From NCBI GenBank assembly GCA_020425915.1, contig JAGQQZ010000491.1, positions 1 to 12,589 on the forward strand: a DNA stretch of 12,589 bases, read 5' to 3'. Position numbers and translations under genes: made by a program. This document shows positions 6,033 through 12,589 of this stretch, in pieces; position 1 is the first letter of the stretch; each line of letters begins with the position of its first letter. Below the pieces are notes generated by a model. The model had not been told where the DNA came from. It made no database searches and saw nothing but the letters and a program-made list of their open reading frames with translations. Origin of the DNA: Planctomycetota bacterium (GTDB lineage: Bacteria; Planctomycetota; UBA1135; UBA2386).

Positions 6033-7516
6033 CCGCGACCACGACCGATCGACCGACCCGACGTCGCGTCGACAAACGACTGTTCGAATCAGGCTCTCAA
6101 TGCGCCAAGCGCCTCTATCTCGACGCCCGAGACGAGGCCGCGACGGAGACCGGGAGCGAAGAACTGACCGCACTCGGGGAGCGGGTACTCGAGCTCGCGC
6201 GCCAGGCGTTCCCCGGCGGCGTCGCGGTCGAGGCGTCCGAGCCGGAAGCGGGAGCGGCCCGCACGCGTGAGCTCATCGAGTCCGGCAGGGCGCCCGTGAT
6301 CTTCGGCGCATGGTTCGTGACCGAGAACGCCGAGATCTCGGCGGACATCGTGATCTGCGCCCCGGAGGGCAAGCTGGACCTGTTCGAGGTCAAGGCCGGC
6401 ACGACCGTGAAGCCGCGCCACCTGCTCGACGTCGCGCTGCAGATCCACACGATCGAGGCGTGCGGGTTCCACGTCGAGACCGCGTCGATCCTCCACCTCG
6501 ACCCGCGCTACCGACACCGCGGCGGCGAGGGGTACCCTGTGCAGCGCCTGTTCAAGAAGGCGAACGTCACGACCCGTGCGCGCAAGCTCGTCGGTCGCGT
6601 CTCCGACCGCATCGATCGGATCCTGCGCCAGGTCGACGACGTCGAGAGCCTGGACCTGCCGATGGGCACCTGGTGTCGCCATCCGCTGCCGTGTCCGCGC
6701 ATGATCGACTGCGAGCGCACGTCGCCCGAGAACTCGCTCGTCGACCTCCCCCAGCTGTCCCACGCGCAGGAGCAACGGTTCCACGAGAACGGCATCGAGA
6801 CCCTCTCGCAGATCGAACCGACCGCGGAAGGGCTGACGCTGATGCAGCGCCGCGCGCTGCGCTCGCTCCGCTCGGGAACCGTCGAGTCCGAGCCGTTCGT
6901 CCACGAGGAACTCGCCGCGTTGAATCCGCCGCTGTGCTTCCTCTACGTGCAGTGGCAGATGGAGATGCTGCCGACGTTCCCGAACGAGCGTCCATGGCAA
7001 CACCTGCCGATCGCTTGGTCGATCCTGCGCGTCCTCGACGATGGCACGGAGGAGTTCGACTCGTTCGCGATCACGCGTCCCGAGGACCCGCGCGCGCCCT
7101 GCCTGGAGAACCTCGCGCAGGCGCTCACCGGCGCCGGCGCTGTGGTGATCTACCAACCGGAGTTCCATCGACGTCTCCACCGCTCACTGAGCGCCGACAA
7201 GCACCTCAAGCCACACGTCCGCGCCCTGCTGTCCTCGCGTTCGCTCAACCTGTCCGAGCTCGTGCGCCGCGGGGTCTACCACCCGGGCTTCCGTGGGGCG
7301 TTCGACCTCGAGACCGTGCACGAGGCACTGATCGGCAAGAAGGTCAAGTTCGGCACGGCGATGCGGACCCGCGACGACGTGACTGCGGCCTATCGCAAGC
7401 TCATGAACTCGCGCACCCGTGCGTCGACACGCGAGAAGATCGCCGAGTCGCTCCGCGCCCGCTGCGAGATCTTCGCCGAAGCGATCGCGGACACCTGCCG
7501 CGCGCTGCAGGCCTGA
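6029..7516 (+). CDS. DUF2779-type nuclease protein, exonuclease half degenerate
   Basis: A 495-aa cytoplasmic protein. The N-terminal half resembles RecB/Cas4-like PD-(D/E)xK nucleases: SGSQCAKRLYLDA (21-33), D106 in SADIVI, and the E120-V-K122 catalytic core, followed by Q138 (LQIHTIE). Cys25 together with C216, C222 and C228 (spacing C-x5-C-x5-C) forms a Cas4/AddB-like set suited to a 4Fe-4S cluster. The C-terminal half aligns with the DUF2779 exonuclease-like domain (RPWQHLPIAWSIL at 321-333; VYHPGFRGAFDLETV at 416-430). However, the family's D-F-E-T reads Y306-V-Q308-W, and the Asp of the later D-L motif is N407, so DEDD-type catalysis should be lost. It could cut or bind DNA through the first half only. 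Its ATG overlaps the upstream stop (ATGA). Its stop directly abuts that of the convergent NYN gene. DNA processing is inferred; no defence partner is adjacent. Confidence 0.82.
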   Translation: MTATTTDRPTRRRVDKRLFESGSQCAKRLYLDARDEAATETGSEELTALGERVLELARQAFPGGVAVEASEPEAGAARTRELIESGRAPVIFGAWFVTENAEISADIVICAPEGKLDLFEVKAGTTVKPRHLLDVALQIHTIEACGFHVETASILHLDPRYRHRGGEGYPVQRLFKKANVTTRARKLVGRVSDRIDRILRQVDDVESLDLPMGTWCRHPLPCPRMIDCERTSPENSLVDLPQLSHAQEQRFHENGIETLSQIEPTAEGLTLMQRRALRSLRSGTVESEPFVHEELAALNPPLCFLYVQWQMEMLPTFPNERPWQHLPIAWSILRVLDDGTEEFDSFAITRPEDPRAPCLENLAQALTGAGAVVIYQPEFHRRLHRSLSADKHLKPHVRALLSSRSLNLSELVRRGVYHPGFRGAFDLETVHEALIGKKVKFGTAMRTRDDVTAAYRKLMNSRTRASTREKIAESLRARCEIFAEAIADTCRALQA

Positions 7517-8518
7517 TCAGACCTTCGACGCAACGCGCTCGGCTGCCGCCCGGACGACCGGGTGCTCGTCTTCGACGACGATCACCGAGTAGGGATACTC
7601 GGCGTACTGGTTCTCGCGTTCCTCGACGCGGATGATCCCGCGCGACCGGAGCTCGTTGATCAGCGCTCGACGATCGGGATGCACCAGATGGCTGAAGTGC
7701 TGACTCATCGGCCCCTTCAGGAACGGTGAGAGCCAGATGTCGGTCGAACCGTGTCGTTGCCTCGCGCGCAGCAGGAGTTCCACGCACTGAGTGACCGCTT
7801 CCTCGTGGCCCGCGGCGTCGCGATTCCAGGTCACCGGGATCCGCCCGACGACGCGCGCGATGCTGCCGGTCTCACGCGGAATCGTCGGCTCGTCGACCGA
7901 ATCCGGAGTCGCAAGCTCACGGTCGGGCAAGGTCCGCGGGGTCGAGGAGTCGCCCACGGCGCCCTCGTCGCTCTCCGGGTCCTTCGGTGTCGCGTCGCCG
8001 CCGCGCGCCATCTCGCGCTCGCGTTCGGGCAGCAGCTCGAGCGCGTCCTGGAATCGATCCTCACCGACCCGGGCGCGCAGGTCGCCGCTCGTGTGGTCCG
8101 GGATCGCGACGACCGTCAGCTCTCGGTTCTCCTCGAGCACCTGGCGCGCCAGCGGGATGAAATCGCGATCGCCCGACACGATGACGATCTGGTCGATGTC
8201 CGGGCGTCGATAGACGACGCGCGCGACGTCGAGGGCGAGTTGGATGTCGGCCGAACTCTTGCCGGTGGGGCTGACGATCACGTACTGAGGGTCGAGTCCC
8301 ATCAGCGCCAGATCGTGCGCGACCTCGATGCCGGGGTACGAATCGAACGTCGCGTAGGCGCGACCGAGCACCATCGACTTGCCCTTCTCGCGCAACCTCG
8401 CGAGCATGCCGTCGAGCACCTGGAGCGCGAGTTCGCGCGTCCGAAGATCCGAGGCCTCACATCGGTCCTTGAGGGACAGATAGAGATTCTCGAAATCTAC
8501 GAAGACCGCGGCGTCCAC
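7517..8518 (-). CDS. NYN/LabA-like PIN-fold putative ribonuclease
   Basis: A 333-aa protein whose first 165 residues form a NYN domain (PIN-like, metal-dependent RNase fold). The acidic residues expected at the metal site are present: D8 in VFVDFENLY, D91 in SSADIQLALD, and D117/D119 in VSGDRDFIPLA. A polar, acidic linker (about 166-215) leads to a second domain (about 220-317, including SPFLKGPMSQHFSHLVHPDRRALINELRSRG), which could be a winged-helix nucleic-acid-binding module; that is a guess from its helical pattern. NYN proteins often combine such domains to process RNA. The GTG at 8518 is the only plausible start: the frame is open further upstream, but that part is the Arg-rich shadow of the speA 3' end. 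No good SD is present. It follows speA by 31 bp on the same strand and is probably co-transcribed with it. The target RNA is unknown. Confidence 0.85.
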   Translation of the reverse strand: MDAAVFVDFENLYLSLKDRCEASDLRTRELALQVLDGMLARLREKGKSMVLGRAYATFDSYPGIEVAHDLALMGLDPQYVIVSPTGKSSADIQLALDVARVVYRRPDIDQIVIVSGDRDFIPLARQVLEENRELTVVAIPDHTSGDLRARVGEDRFQDALELLPEREREMARGGDATPKDPESDEGAVGDSSTPRTLPDRELATPDSVDEPTIPRETGSIARVVGRIPVTWNRDAAGHEEAVTQCVELLLRARQRHGSTDIWLSPFLKGPMSQHFSHLVHPDRRALINELRSRGIIRVEERENQYAEYPYSVIVVEDEHPVVRAAAERVASKV

Positions 8519-8549
8519 GTACGCATGGTACCGAATCGCCCCGCCGCGT

Positions 8550-10547
8550 TCACGCCTCGAGTTCGGCCGACGTCGAGGCGCGGAGCATCGGTCCGGTCTC
8601 CGGCTCGGGCTCCGACTGGGCACGATCCGGCCCCGTCAGGTATGTGTACCCGGCCAGCCCCTCTTCGTAGCGCCGCAACAGCCGGGCCGAGTCCTCGAGG
8701 CTCAGGTCGCCACGGCGTGCCGCCCGTTCCGCGCTGCTACGGACCCGTCGGAGCACGTCTCGGCGGTCGTAGCGAACTGCGTCGAGCACCTCGCTGACCG
8801 TATTGCCCTCGACATATCGCTCGACCGAGTAGCCATGCTTCTCGTGACCGGCGATGTGGACGACATGCGTGTCTCCGAACAGATTGTGGAGGTCGCCCAG
8901 GGTCTCCTGGTAGGCGCCGACGAGGAAGGCGGCGAGGTAGTACGGCTTGCCCGGCTCCGGGTCGTGCACCTCGAGCGAATACTTCACGTCGTGGAAGTCG
9001 ATGAACTCGTCGACCTTGCCATCGCTGTCGCAGGTCAGATCCGCCAGGATCGTGCTGCGACGCGGGCGCTCCCGCAGCCGGTGGATCGGCATGATCGGGA
9101 ACAGCTGCTTCACGGCCCAATGGTCGGGGATCGACTGGAACACCGAGAAGTTGCAGTAGAGCGTATCGCTCAGCGACCGCTCGAGACCCTGGAGTTCCTC
9201 GGGAACGTTGTCGAGTTCGCGCACGATGCGCGCGATGCGCCAACAGGTCGCCCAGAACAGCCGCTCGGTCAGTGCCCGCCCTTCGAGATCGACGATGCCG
9301 TGGTCGAACAGGCTCAGCGCCTCGTCCTTGAACACCACGGCGTCGTGGTAGGCCTCGAGCACGTTCTTCCGCGAGAGGCCCGAATACGTGTCGTAGAGCG
9401 CCCGGATCGGCGTGACCGAGTGGCCCGCGGCGGCCGCGAAGTCGGTGTCCTCGTTCGGCCCGCTGCGGCCGAGGACGTCGAACACGAGGACCGCGTGGTG
9501 GGCGACGAGCGCACGCCCGGACTCGCTGACGATGTTGGGATGCGGCACCTTGGCGTCGTCGCAGACCGAGCCGATCGTCCAGACGACGTCGTTCGCGTAC
9601 TCCTGCAGCGTGTAGTTCGTCGAGGAGTGGAAGTTGGTCTTCGAGCCGTCGTAGTCGACGCCGAGTCCGCCGCCGACGTCGATCCAGCTCAGCGACGGGC
9701 ACAGCTTCTTCAGTTCGACGTACAGGCGAGCCGCCTCGCGGAGCGCGAACTTGATCGCGCGGATCGCCGTGATCTGGCTGCCGATGTGGAAGTGCAGCAA
9801 CTCGAGGCACTCGAGCATGTCATGGCGCCGCAGTTCTTCGACGAGCCGCATGATCTCGTCGGCCGTGAGGCCGAACTTCGAGCGCACGCCGGTCGATTCG
9901 TTCCACTTGCCGGCACCGCGCGCGTGCAGACGAACGCGCACGCCGAGGTTCGGCTTCTTCTCGAGACGCTGGCTGACCCGAACGATCGTCTCGATCTCCT
10001 CGAACCGGTCGATGACGAGGATCGGATGGCGGCCGAGCTGCTGCCCGAGCAACGCGGTCTCGACGTAGCCTTCGTCCTTGTAGCCGTTGCAGACGATCAG
10101 ACTCGAGTCGTCCTCCACGTAGGCGAGCGAGATCAGCAACTCGGGCTTGCTGCCGGCCTCGAGCCCCAGGCCGACATCGGCGCCGAAGTCGATCAACTCC
10201 TCGACGACGTCGCGCTGCTGGTTGACCTTGATCGGGTAGACCGGCTGGTAGCGACCCTGGTACGACTCGGTGGTGATGGCCTCGGCGAACGCGCCGTGGA
10301 TCTCGTGGATCCGTCGATCGAGGATGTCGCTGAACCGGAGCAGGACCGGCGGGTGGATCCCTCGCCGTCTCAGGTCGTCGACGATCTGCGGGAGACTCAA
10401 CGGGGGTGCGGTGTCACGCAGGTGACACTGCACGTCGCCGTTCTCGTCGATCGAGAAGAACCCGCGACCCCAATTGTTGATCTGGTAGGTGTCCGCTGCG
10501 TCTTCGATCGTCCACGCCCGAAGGCGATCGTTCTTGTTTTCAGCCAA
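8550..10547 (-). CDS. speA: Biosynthetic arginine decarboxylase
   Basis: A 665-aa PLP-dependent enzyme converting arginine to agmatine, the first step of the agmatine route to putrescine and spermidine. The N-terminal YQINNWGRGFFSIDENGDV block (21-39) is diagnostic of SpeA. The PLP lysine is K107 in YPIKVNQ; HFHIGSQ (252-258) and the glycine loop DVGGGLGVDYDG (290-301) complete the alanine-racemase-fold barrel. C506 in TCDSDG is the expected cysteine supplied across the dimer interface. Length is close to the usual ~630-660 aa, with an extra acidic C-terminal tail of about 30 residues after YTYL. The start is TTG at 10547, chosen because AGGAA lies 6 nt before it and the protein begins where SpeA normally does; no ATG is available nearby. 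It is divergent from glyA and is followed 31 bp later by the NYN gene. No other polyamine gene is in the window. Function is confident. Confidence 0.97.
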   Translation of the reverse strand: MAENKNDRLRAWTIEDAADTYQINNWGRGFFSIDENGDVQCHLRDTAPPLSLPQIVDDLRRRGIHPPVLLRFSDILDRRIHEIHGAFAEAITTESYQGRYQPVYPIKVNQQRDVVEELIDFGADVGLGLEAGSKPELLISLAYVEDDSSLIVCNGYKDEGYVETALLGQQLGRHPILVIDRFEEIETIVRVSQRLEKKPNLGVRVRLHARGAGKWNESTGVRSKFGLTADEIMRLVEELRRHDMLECLELLHFHIGSQITAIRAIKFALREAARLYVELKKLCPSLSWIDVGGGLGVDYDGSKTNFHSSTNYTLQEYANDVVWTIGSVCDDAKVPHPNIVSESGRALVAHHAVLVFDVLGRSGPNEDTDFAAAAGHSVTPIRALYDTYSGLSRKNVLEAYHDAVVFKDEALSLFDHGIVDLEGRALTERLFWATCWRIARIVRELDNVPEELQGLERSLSDTLYCNFSVFQSIPDHWAVKQLFPIMPIHRLRERPRRSTILADLTCDSDGKVDEFIDFHDVKYSLEVHDPEPGKPYYLAAFLVGAYQETLGDLHNLFGDTHVVHIAGHEKHGYSVERYVEGNTVSEVLDAVRYDRRDVLRRVRSSAERAARRGDLSLEDSARLLRRYEEGLAGYTYLTGPDRAQSEPEPETGPMLRASTSAELEA

Positions 10548-10553
10548 GAGACG

Positions 10554-10558
10554 TTCCT
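10554..10558 (-). promoter_or_regulatory. Ribosome binding site deciding the TTG start of speA
   Basis: AGGAA on the minus strand, 6 nt upstream of the TTG at 10547. This good SD supports the unusual TTG initiation codon. Confidence 0.65.
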
Positions 10559-10618
10559 GAGTAGAAGGACAGCCCTCGCGCCCGAGCCGGACGACCGCGT
10601 AGGGTCACGGATCTTCGC

Positions 10619-10646
10619 ATTCGACGGCTTCCGGGCGCCATCGCAA
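10619..10646 (-). promoter_or_regulatory. Possible sigma-70-type promoter of speA
   Basis: TTGCGA (10641-10646) and TCGAAT (10619-10624) on the minus strand, 16 nt apart, each matching 4 of 6 consensus positions. Transcription would start near 10612, giving a leader of about 65 nt. In GC-rich DNA a match of this quality arises easily, so this is only a candidate. Confidence 0.25.
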
Positions 10647-10726
10647 GCGACAGAAAATCGAACCCCCGGCGCGGACCGCCCGGCTCCTGCGTCGGCGACG
10701 ACCCGATGCCAACGGCCATCTCGGTC

Positions 10727-10755
10727 TCGACCACGGCCAGCGACCCCGTTACGGT
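10727..10755 (+). promoter_or_regulatory. Possible sigma-70-type promoter of glyA
   Basis: TCGACC (10727-10732), a 17-nt spacer and TACGGT (10750-10755) on the plus strand, within the 270-bp divergent interval between speA and glyA. The start would be near 10762. I looked for THF- or glycine-riboswitch-like folds in this interval and recognised none. The match is modest. Confidence 0.28.
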
Positions 10756-10817
10756 TCCGGCGTCCTTCTCCGTCGTACGCGAGCACCGTGACCAGCCCCA
10801 CCATCGAACGTCCCTCC

Positions 10818-12035
10818 ATGCTCGACGCCCAGGATCCCGAACTCGCCGCGCTGCTCGAACGAGAGCGCCAACGCCAGACCCGATCGCTGACGCTGATCGC
10901 GTCGGAGAACCACTGCTCCCCCGCCGTTCGCGAGGCCTGCTCGTCGGTGCTGACCGACAAGTACGCCGAGGGCTATCCGGGACGCCGCTACTACGGCGGC
11001 TGCGCCATCGCCGACCAGGTCGAGGAACTCGCCGCGGCACGCGCGCTGCGCATGTTCCCCGGCATGGCCCACGCGAACGTCCAACCGCACAGCGGCACCT
11101 CGGCCAACTGGGAGGTACTGAGCGCCCTGGCGGGCAGCGGCGGACGGATCCTGGGAGTGGCACTCGCCGAGGGCGGCCACCTGAGCCACGGCCACCCGGT
11201 GTCGCACACCGGCAAGATGTTCGAGGTCGAGCAGTACGGCACGAACCACGAGACCGGCCTCATCGACTACGACTCGGTCCGCGACCTGGCGCGGAAGTTC
11301 CGGCCGAAGGTCCTGATCGCGGGCGCGAGCAGCTACCCGCGAGAGCTGGACTACGCGGTGTTCGCCGAGATCGCTCGCGAAGTCGACGCCGTCCTGCTCG
11401 CCGACATCGCGCACCCCGCCGGCCTCATGGCGGCCGGCGTGATCGGCTCGCCGGTCGGCCACGCGGACGTGCTGACGATGACCACGCACAAGACGCTGCG
11501 CGGTCCGCGCGGCGGCCTGATCCTCTGCAGCGAGGAGCTTCGCAAGCAGATCGACAGCTCGGTGTTCCCGGGTGGTCAGGGCGGCCCGCTGATGCACCAG
11601 ATCGCGGCGAAGGCGGTCGCGTTCGCGGAGGCGCTCGCGCCCGAGTTCAAGACCTACCAGCAGGCGGTCAAGGACAACGCCGCCCACCTCGCCGCGTGCC
11701 TCGCAGAGGGCGGGATGAAGATCGTCACGGGCGGGACCGACACGCACATGGTCGTCGTCGATCTGCGCGGCACGGGCGCGACCGGCGCGGACGTCGAGAG
11801 TCGCTGCTTCGAGGCAGGGATCTCGCTGAACAAGAACATGGTGCCCGGCGACCCCGAGTCACCCCGCGTGACGAGCGGTTTCCGTGTTGGCACCGCGGCC
11901 GCCACGACCCGCGGACTCGGCAAGGACCAGTTCGCCGAACTGGCGTCGATCATCGCCGAGATCGTCCGGGGTACCGACCCCGCGTCGCTGAAGGCGCGCG
12001 TCGCGACGCTGTGCGACGCGCACCCGGCGCCGTAG
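10818..12035 (+). CDS. glyA: Serine hydroxymethyltransferase
   Basis: A 405-aa cytoplasmic PLP enzyme that interconverts serine and glycine while loading or unloading one-carbon units on tetrahydrofolate. Family signatures run in order: LTLIASENHCSPAV (24-37), DKYAEGYPGRRYYGG (47-61), PHSGTSAN (90-97), D196-I-A-H199-P-A-G contacting the cofactor, and the PLP lysine K225 in TMTTHKTLRGPRGG (220-233). FPGGQGGPLMH (250-260) and the SGFRVGTAAATTRG stretch (353-366) follow. Length is near the usual ~415 aa. The ATG at 10818 gives the normal GlyA N-terminus (MLDAQDPEL) but has no SD. An in-frame GTG at 10788, adding VTSPTIERPS, has only a weak GAG upstream and remains possible. The frame is open for 2 kb upstream across antisense speA, but that part is not coding. 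glyA is divergent from speA and convergent with the SGNH gene, 12 bp away. Function is confident; only the start is uncertain. Confidence 0.96.
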   Translation: MLDAQDPELAALLERERQRQTRSLTLIASENHCSPAVREACSSVLTDKYAEGYPGRRYYGGCAIADQVEELAAARALRMFPGMAHANVQPHSGTSANWEVLSALAGSGGRILGVALAEGGHLSHGHPVSHTGKMFEVEQYGTNHETGLIDYDSVRDLARKFRPKVLIAGASSYPRELDYAVFAEIAREVDAVLLADIAHPAGLMAAGVIGSPVGHADVLTMTTHKTLRGPRGGLILCSEELRKQIDSSVFPGGQGGPLMHQIAAKAVAFAEALAPEFKTYQQAVKDNAAHLAACLAEGGMKIVTGGTDTHMVVVDLRGTGATGADVESRCFEAGISLNKNMVPGDPESPRVTSGFRVGTAAATTRGLGKDQFAELASIIAEIVRGTDPASLKARVATLCDAHPAP

Positions 12036-12049
12036 TCAGTACCGGCGTC
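12026..12049 (+). terminator. Hairpin spanning the glyA stop
   Basis: GGCGCCG (12026-12032) can pair with CGGCGTC (12043-12049) around a 10-nt loop that contains the glyA TAG. One pair is G-U in plus-strand RNA but C-A in minus-strand RNA, which favours a role for the glyA transcript. No T-tract follows. It covers the whole 12-bp gap to the convergent gene, the only place for a terminator. Confidence 0.35.
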
Positions 12050-12589
12050 AGCGGACGAGCCGCTCGATCGCGTCGGCGAACGCCTGCGCGACGATCCGAT
12101 AGCCCGCGTCGTTGCAGTGACCGTCCGCAACGAACAGCGCCGCGTGCCGCGCACGATCCTGCGGGAAGCGTGCGTGGATCGAGACGAGTTCGACTCCGGT
12201 GCGCTCGGCGACACGTCGCACAGCCTCGTCGAGGGCAGGATCGAGGAACGGGTAGTCGCCGAGCAGGACATGACTCCCGGCGGCACGACATCGCTCGATC
12301 GCCAGCTCGAGATTGGCCTCGAGCACCGGCACCCATGCCACGGGCTCGGCGGATTCACGGTGCAGCAGTGCGAGCAGCGTCTCCAGGTCCCGCGGCTCGA
12401 TCGCGTCGGTCGTGCCAGCGGCGCGCACCGCCTCGACCGAGAGTTGGTCGTGCGAGAAGTAGTTCGTCGCGGCGGCTCGCACTCGATCGGAATCCGGCGC
12501 GGCCGCGAACGCGGCGACCATCGCGTCGGCGAGTTCGTCCGGCGACTCCGAGACCAGCGCGGCGAGCCGCACCCACAGCTCGGCGACCA
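12048..12589 (-). CDS. SGNH/GDSL-type hydrolase, C-terminal part (cut by edge)
   Basis: At least 179 residues of a protein whose N-terminus lies beyond the right edge; the frame has no stop up to 12589. The C-terminal motif FVADGHCNDAGYRIVAQAF (19 residues ending about 11 residues before the stop) carries the D-x-H arrangement and trailing N-x-x-G-Y expected of block V of SGNH hydrolases. The preceding strand SHVLLGDYPFLD and the VPVLEANLELAIERCRAAG helix fit the usual alternating fold. The serine-containing first block and the Gly/Asn blocks are not visible, so activity cannot be judged. In-frame GTG codons near the edge (12572) are probably internal. SGNH enzymes are esterases, lipases or acyltransferases; the substrate is unknown. 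Its stop is 12 bp from the glyA stop, in convergent orientation. Confidence 0.7.
   Translation of the reverse strand, partial: VAELWVRLAALVSESPDELADAMVAAFAAAPDSDRVRAAATNYFSHDQLSVEAVRAAGTTDAIEPRDLETLLALLHRESAEPVAWVPVLEANLELAIERCRAAGSHVLLGDYPFLDPALDEAVRRVAERTGVELVSIHARFPQDRARHAALFVADGHCNDAGYRIVAQAFADAIERLVR

Noticed and set aside
6029..7516. Cas4-type CRISPR adaptation protein
   Set aside because: The EVK core and four-Cys pattern are Cas4-like, but the protein is twice Cas4 size with a DUF2779 C-terminus, and no cas gene or repeat array is present.
3385..8518. Anti-phage defence island
   Set aside because: A nuclease-like, a NYN and a protease-like gene are near each other, but NYN belongs to the opposite-strand speA unit and there are no mobile-element, helicase, sensor or toxin signatures. 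The evidence is too thin to claim.
8519..8623. ATG-initiated 35-aa extension of the NYN protein
   Set aside because: It overlaps the speA 3' end in another frame and is an Arg/Pro/Ser-rich shadow; the NYN fold starts right after the GTG at 8518.
8835..10787. Open frame upstream of and in frame with glyA, antisense to speA
   Set aside because: SpeA is certain on the other strand, and the translation shows no family motif until the GlyA N-terminus.
10548..10817. Riboswitch ahead of glyA (glycine or THF type)
   Set aside because: I could not find the conserved cores of either class in the 270-bp interval.
1..12589. Many GCGATCGC / CGATCG occurrences resembling HIP1-like repeats
   Set aside because: They fall within codons (Ala-Ile, Arg-Ser and Asp-Arg runs) in coding DNA and follow codon bias; they show no regular spacing or intergenic clustering.

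Overview
The window is about 12.6 kb of high-GC chromosomal DNA (roughly two thirds G+C by eye) from a flagellated, Gram-negative-type bacterium. It carries a lipoprotein signal, a flagellin, biosynthetic arginine decarboxylase (SpeA) and serine hydroxymethyltransferase (GlyA). Only the flagellin and speA have a clear Shine-Dalgarno sequence; the other starts have weak ones or none. High GC, weak SD use and gene content would fit a planctomycete- or myxobacterium-like lineage, but no 16S or other marker is present, so this is only a suggestion. There is no tRNA, rRNA, CRISPR, insertion sequence or prophage gene.

Layout. (1) 118-2634, minus strand: a short flagellin with a sigma-28-like promoter, followed 48 bp later by a secreted M28 zinc-peptidase lipoprotein. 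A strong RNA hairpin lies between them and its 3' arm includes the first two bases of the peptidase start codon. (2) 2731-7516, plus strand: four genes that look like one transcription unit: a small SAM-dependent methyltransferase; a membrane M48-like protein that has lost zinc-binding residues; an exported, C-terminally anchored protein; and, overlapping it by ATGA, a DUF2779-type protein with an intact-looking RecB/Cas4-like nuclease half but a degraded DEDD-exonuclease half. (3) 7517-10547, minus strand: speA (TTG start) followed by a NYN-domain putative RNase. The NYN stop abuts the DUF2779 stop with no spacer. (4) 10548-10817: a divergent regulatory interval, then glyA on the plus strand. 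(5) 12048-12589, minus strand: the C-terminal part of an SGNH-type hydrolase that runs off the right edge.

The metabolic genes (speA, glyA) are ordinary and confidently named. The unusual part is the plus-strand unit 2731-7516, where two neighbouring enzymes have lost catalytic residues in a domain while the fold-defining sequence around them is kept. No defence system, biosynthetic cluster or other obvious new multi-gene system can be demonstrated from sequence alone; the pseudoenzyme unit is the best candidate for something undescribed.
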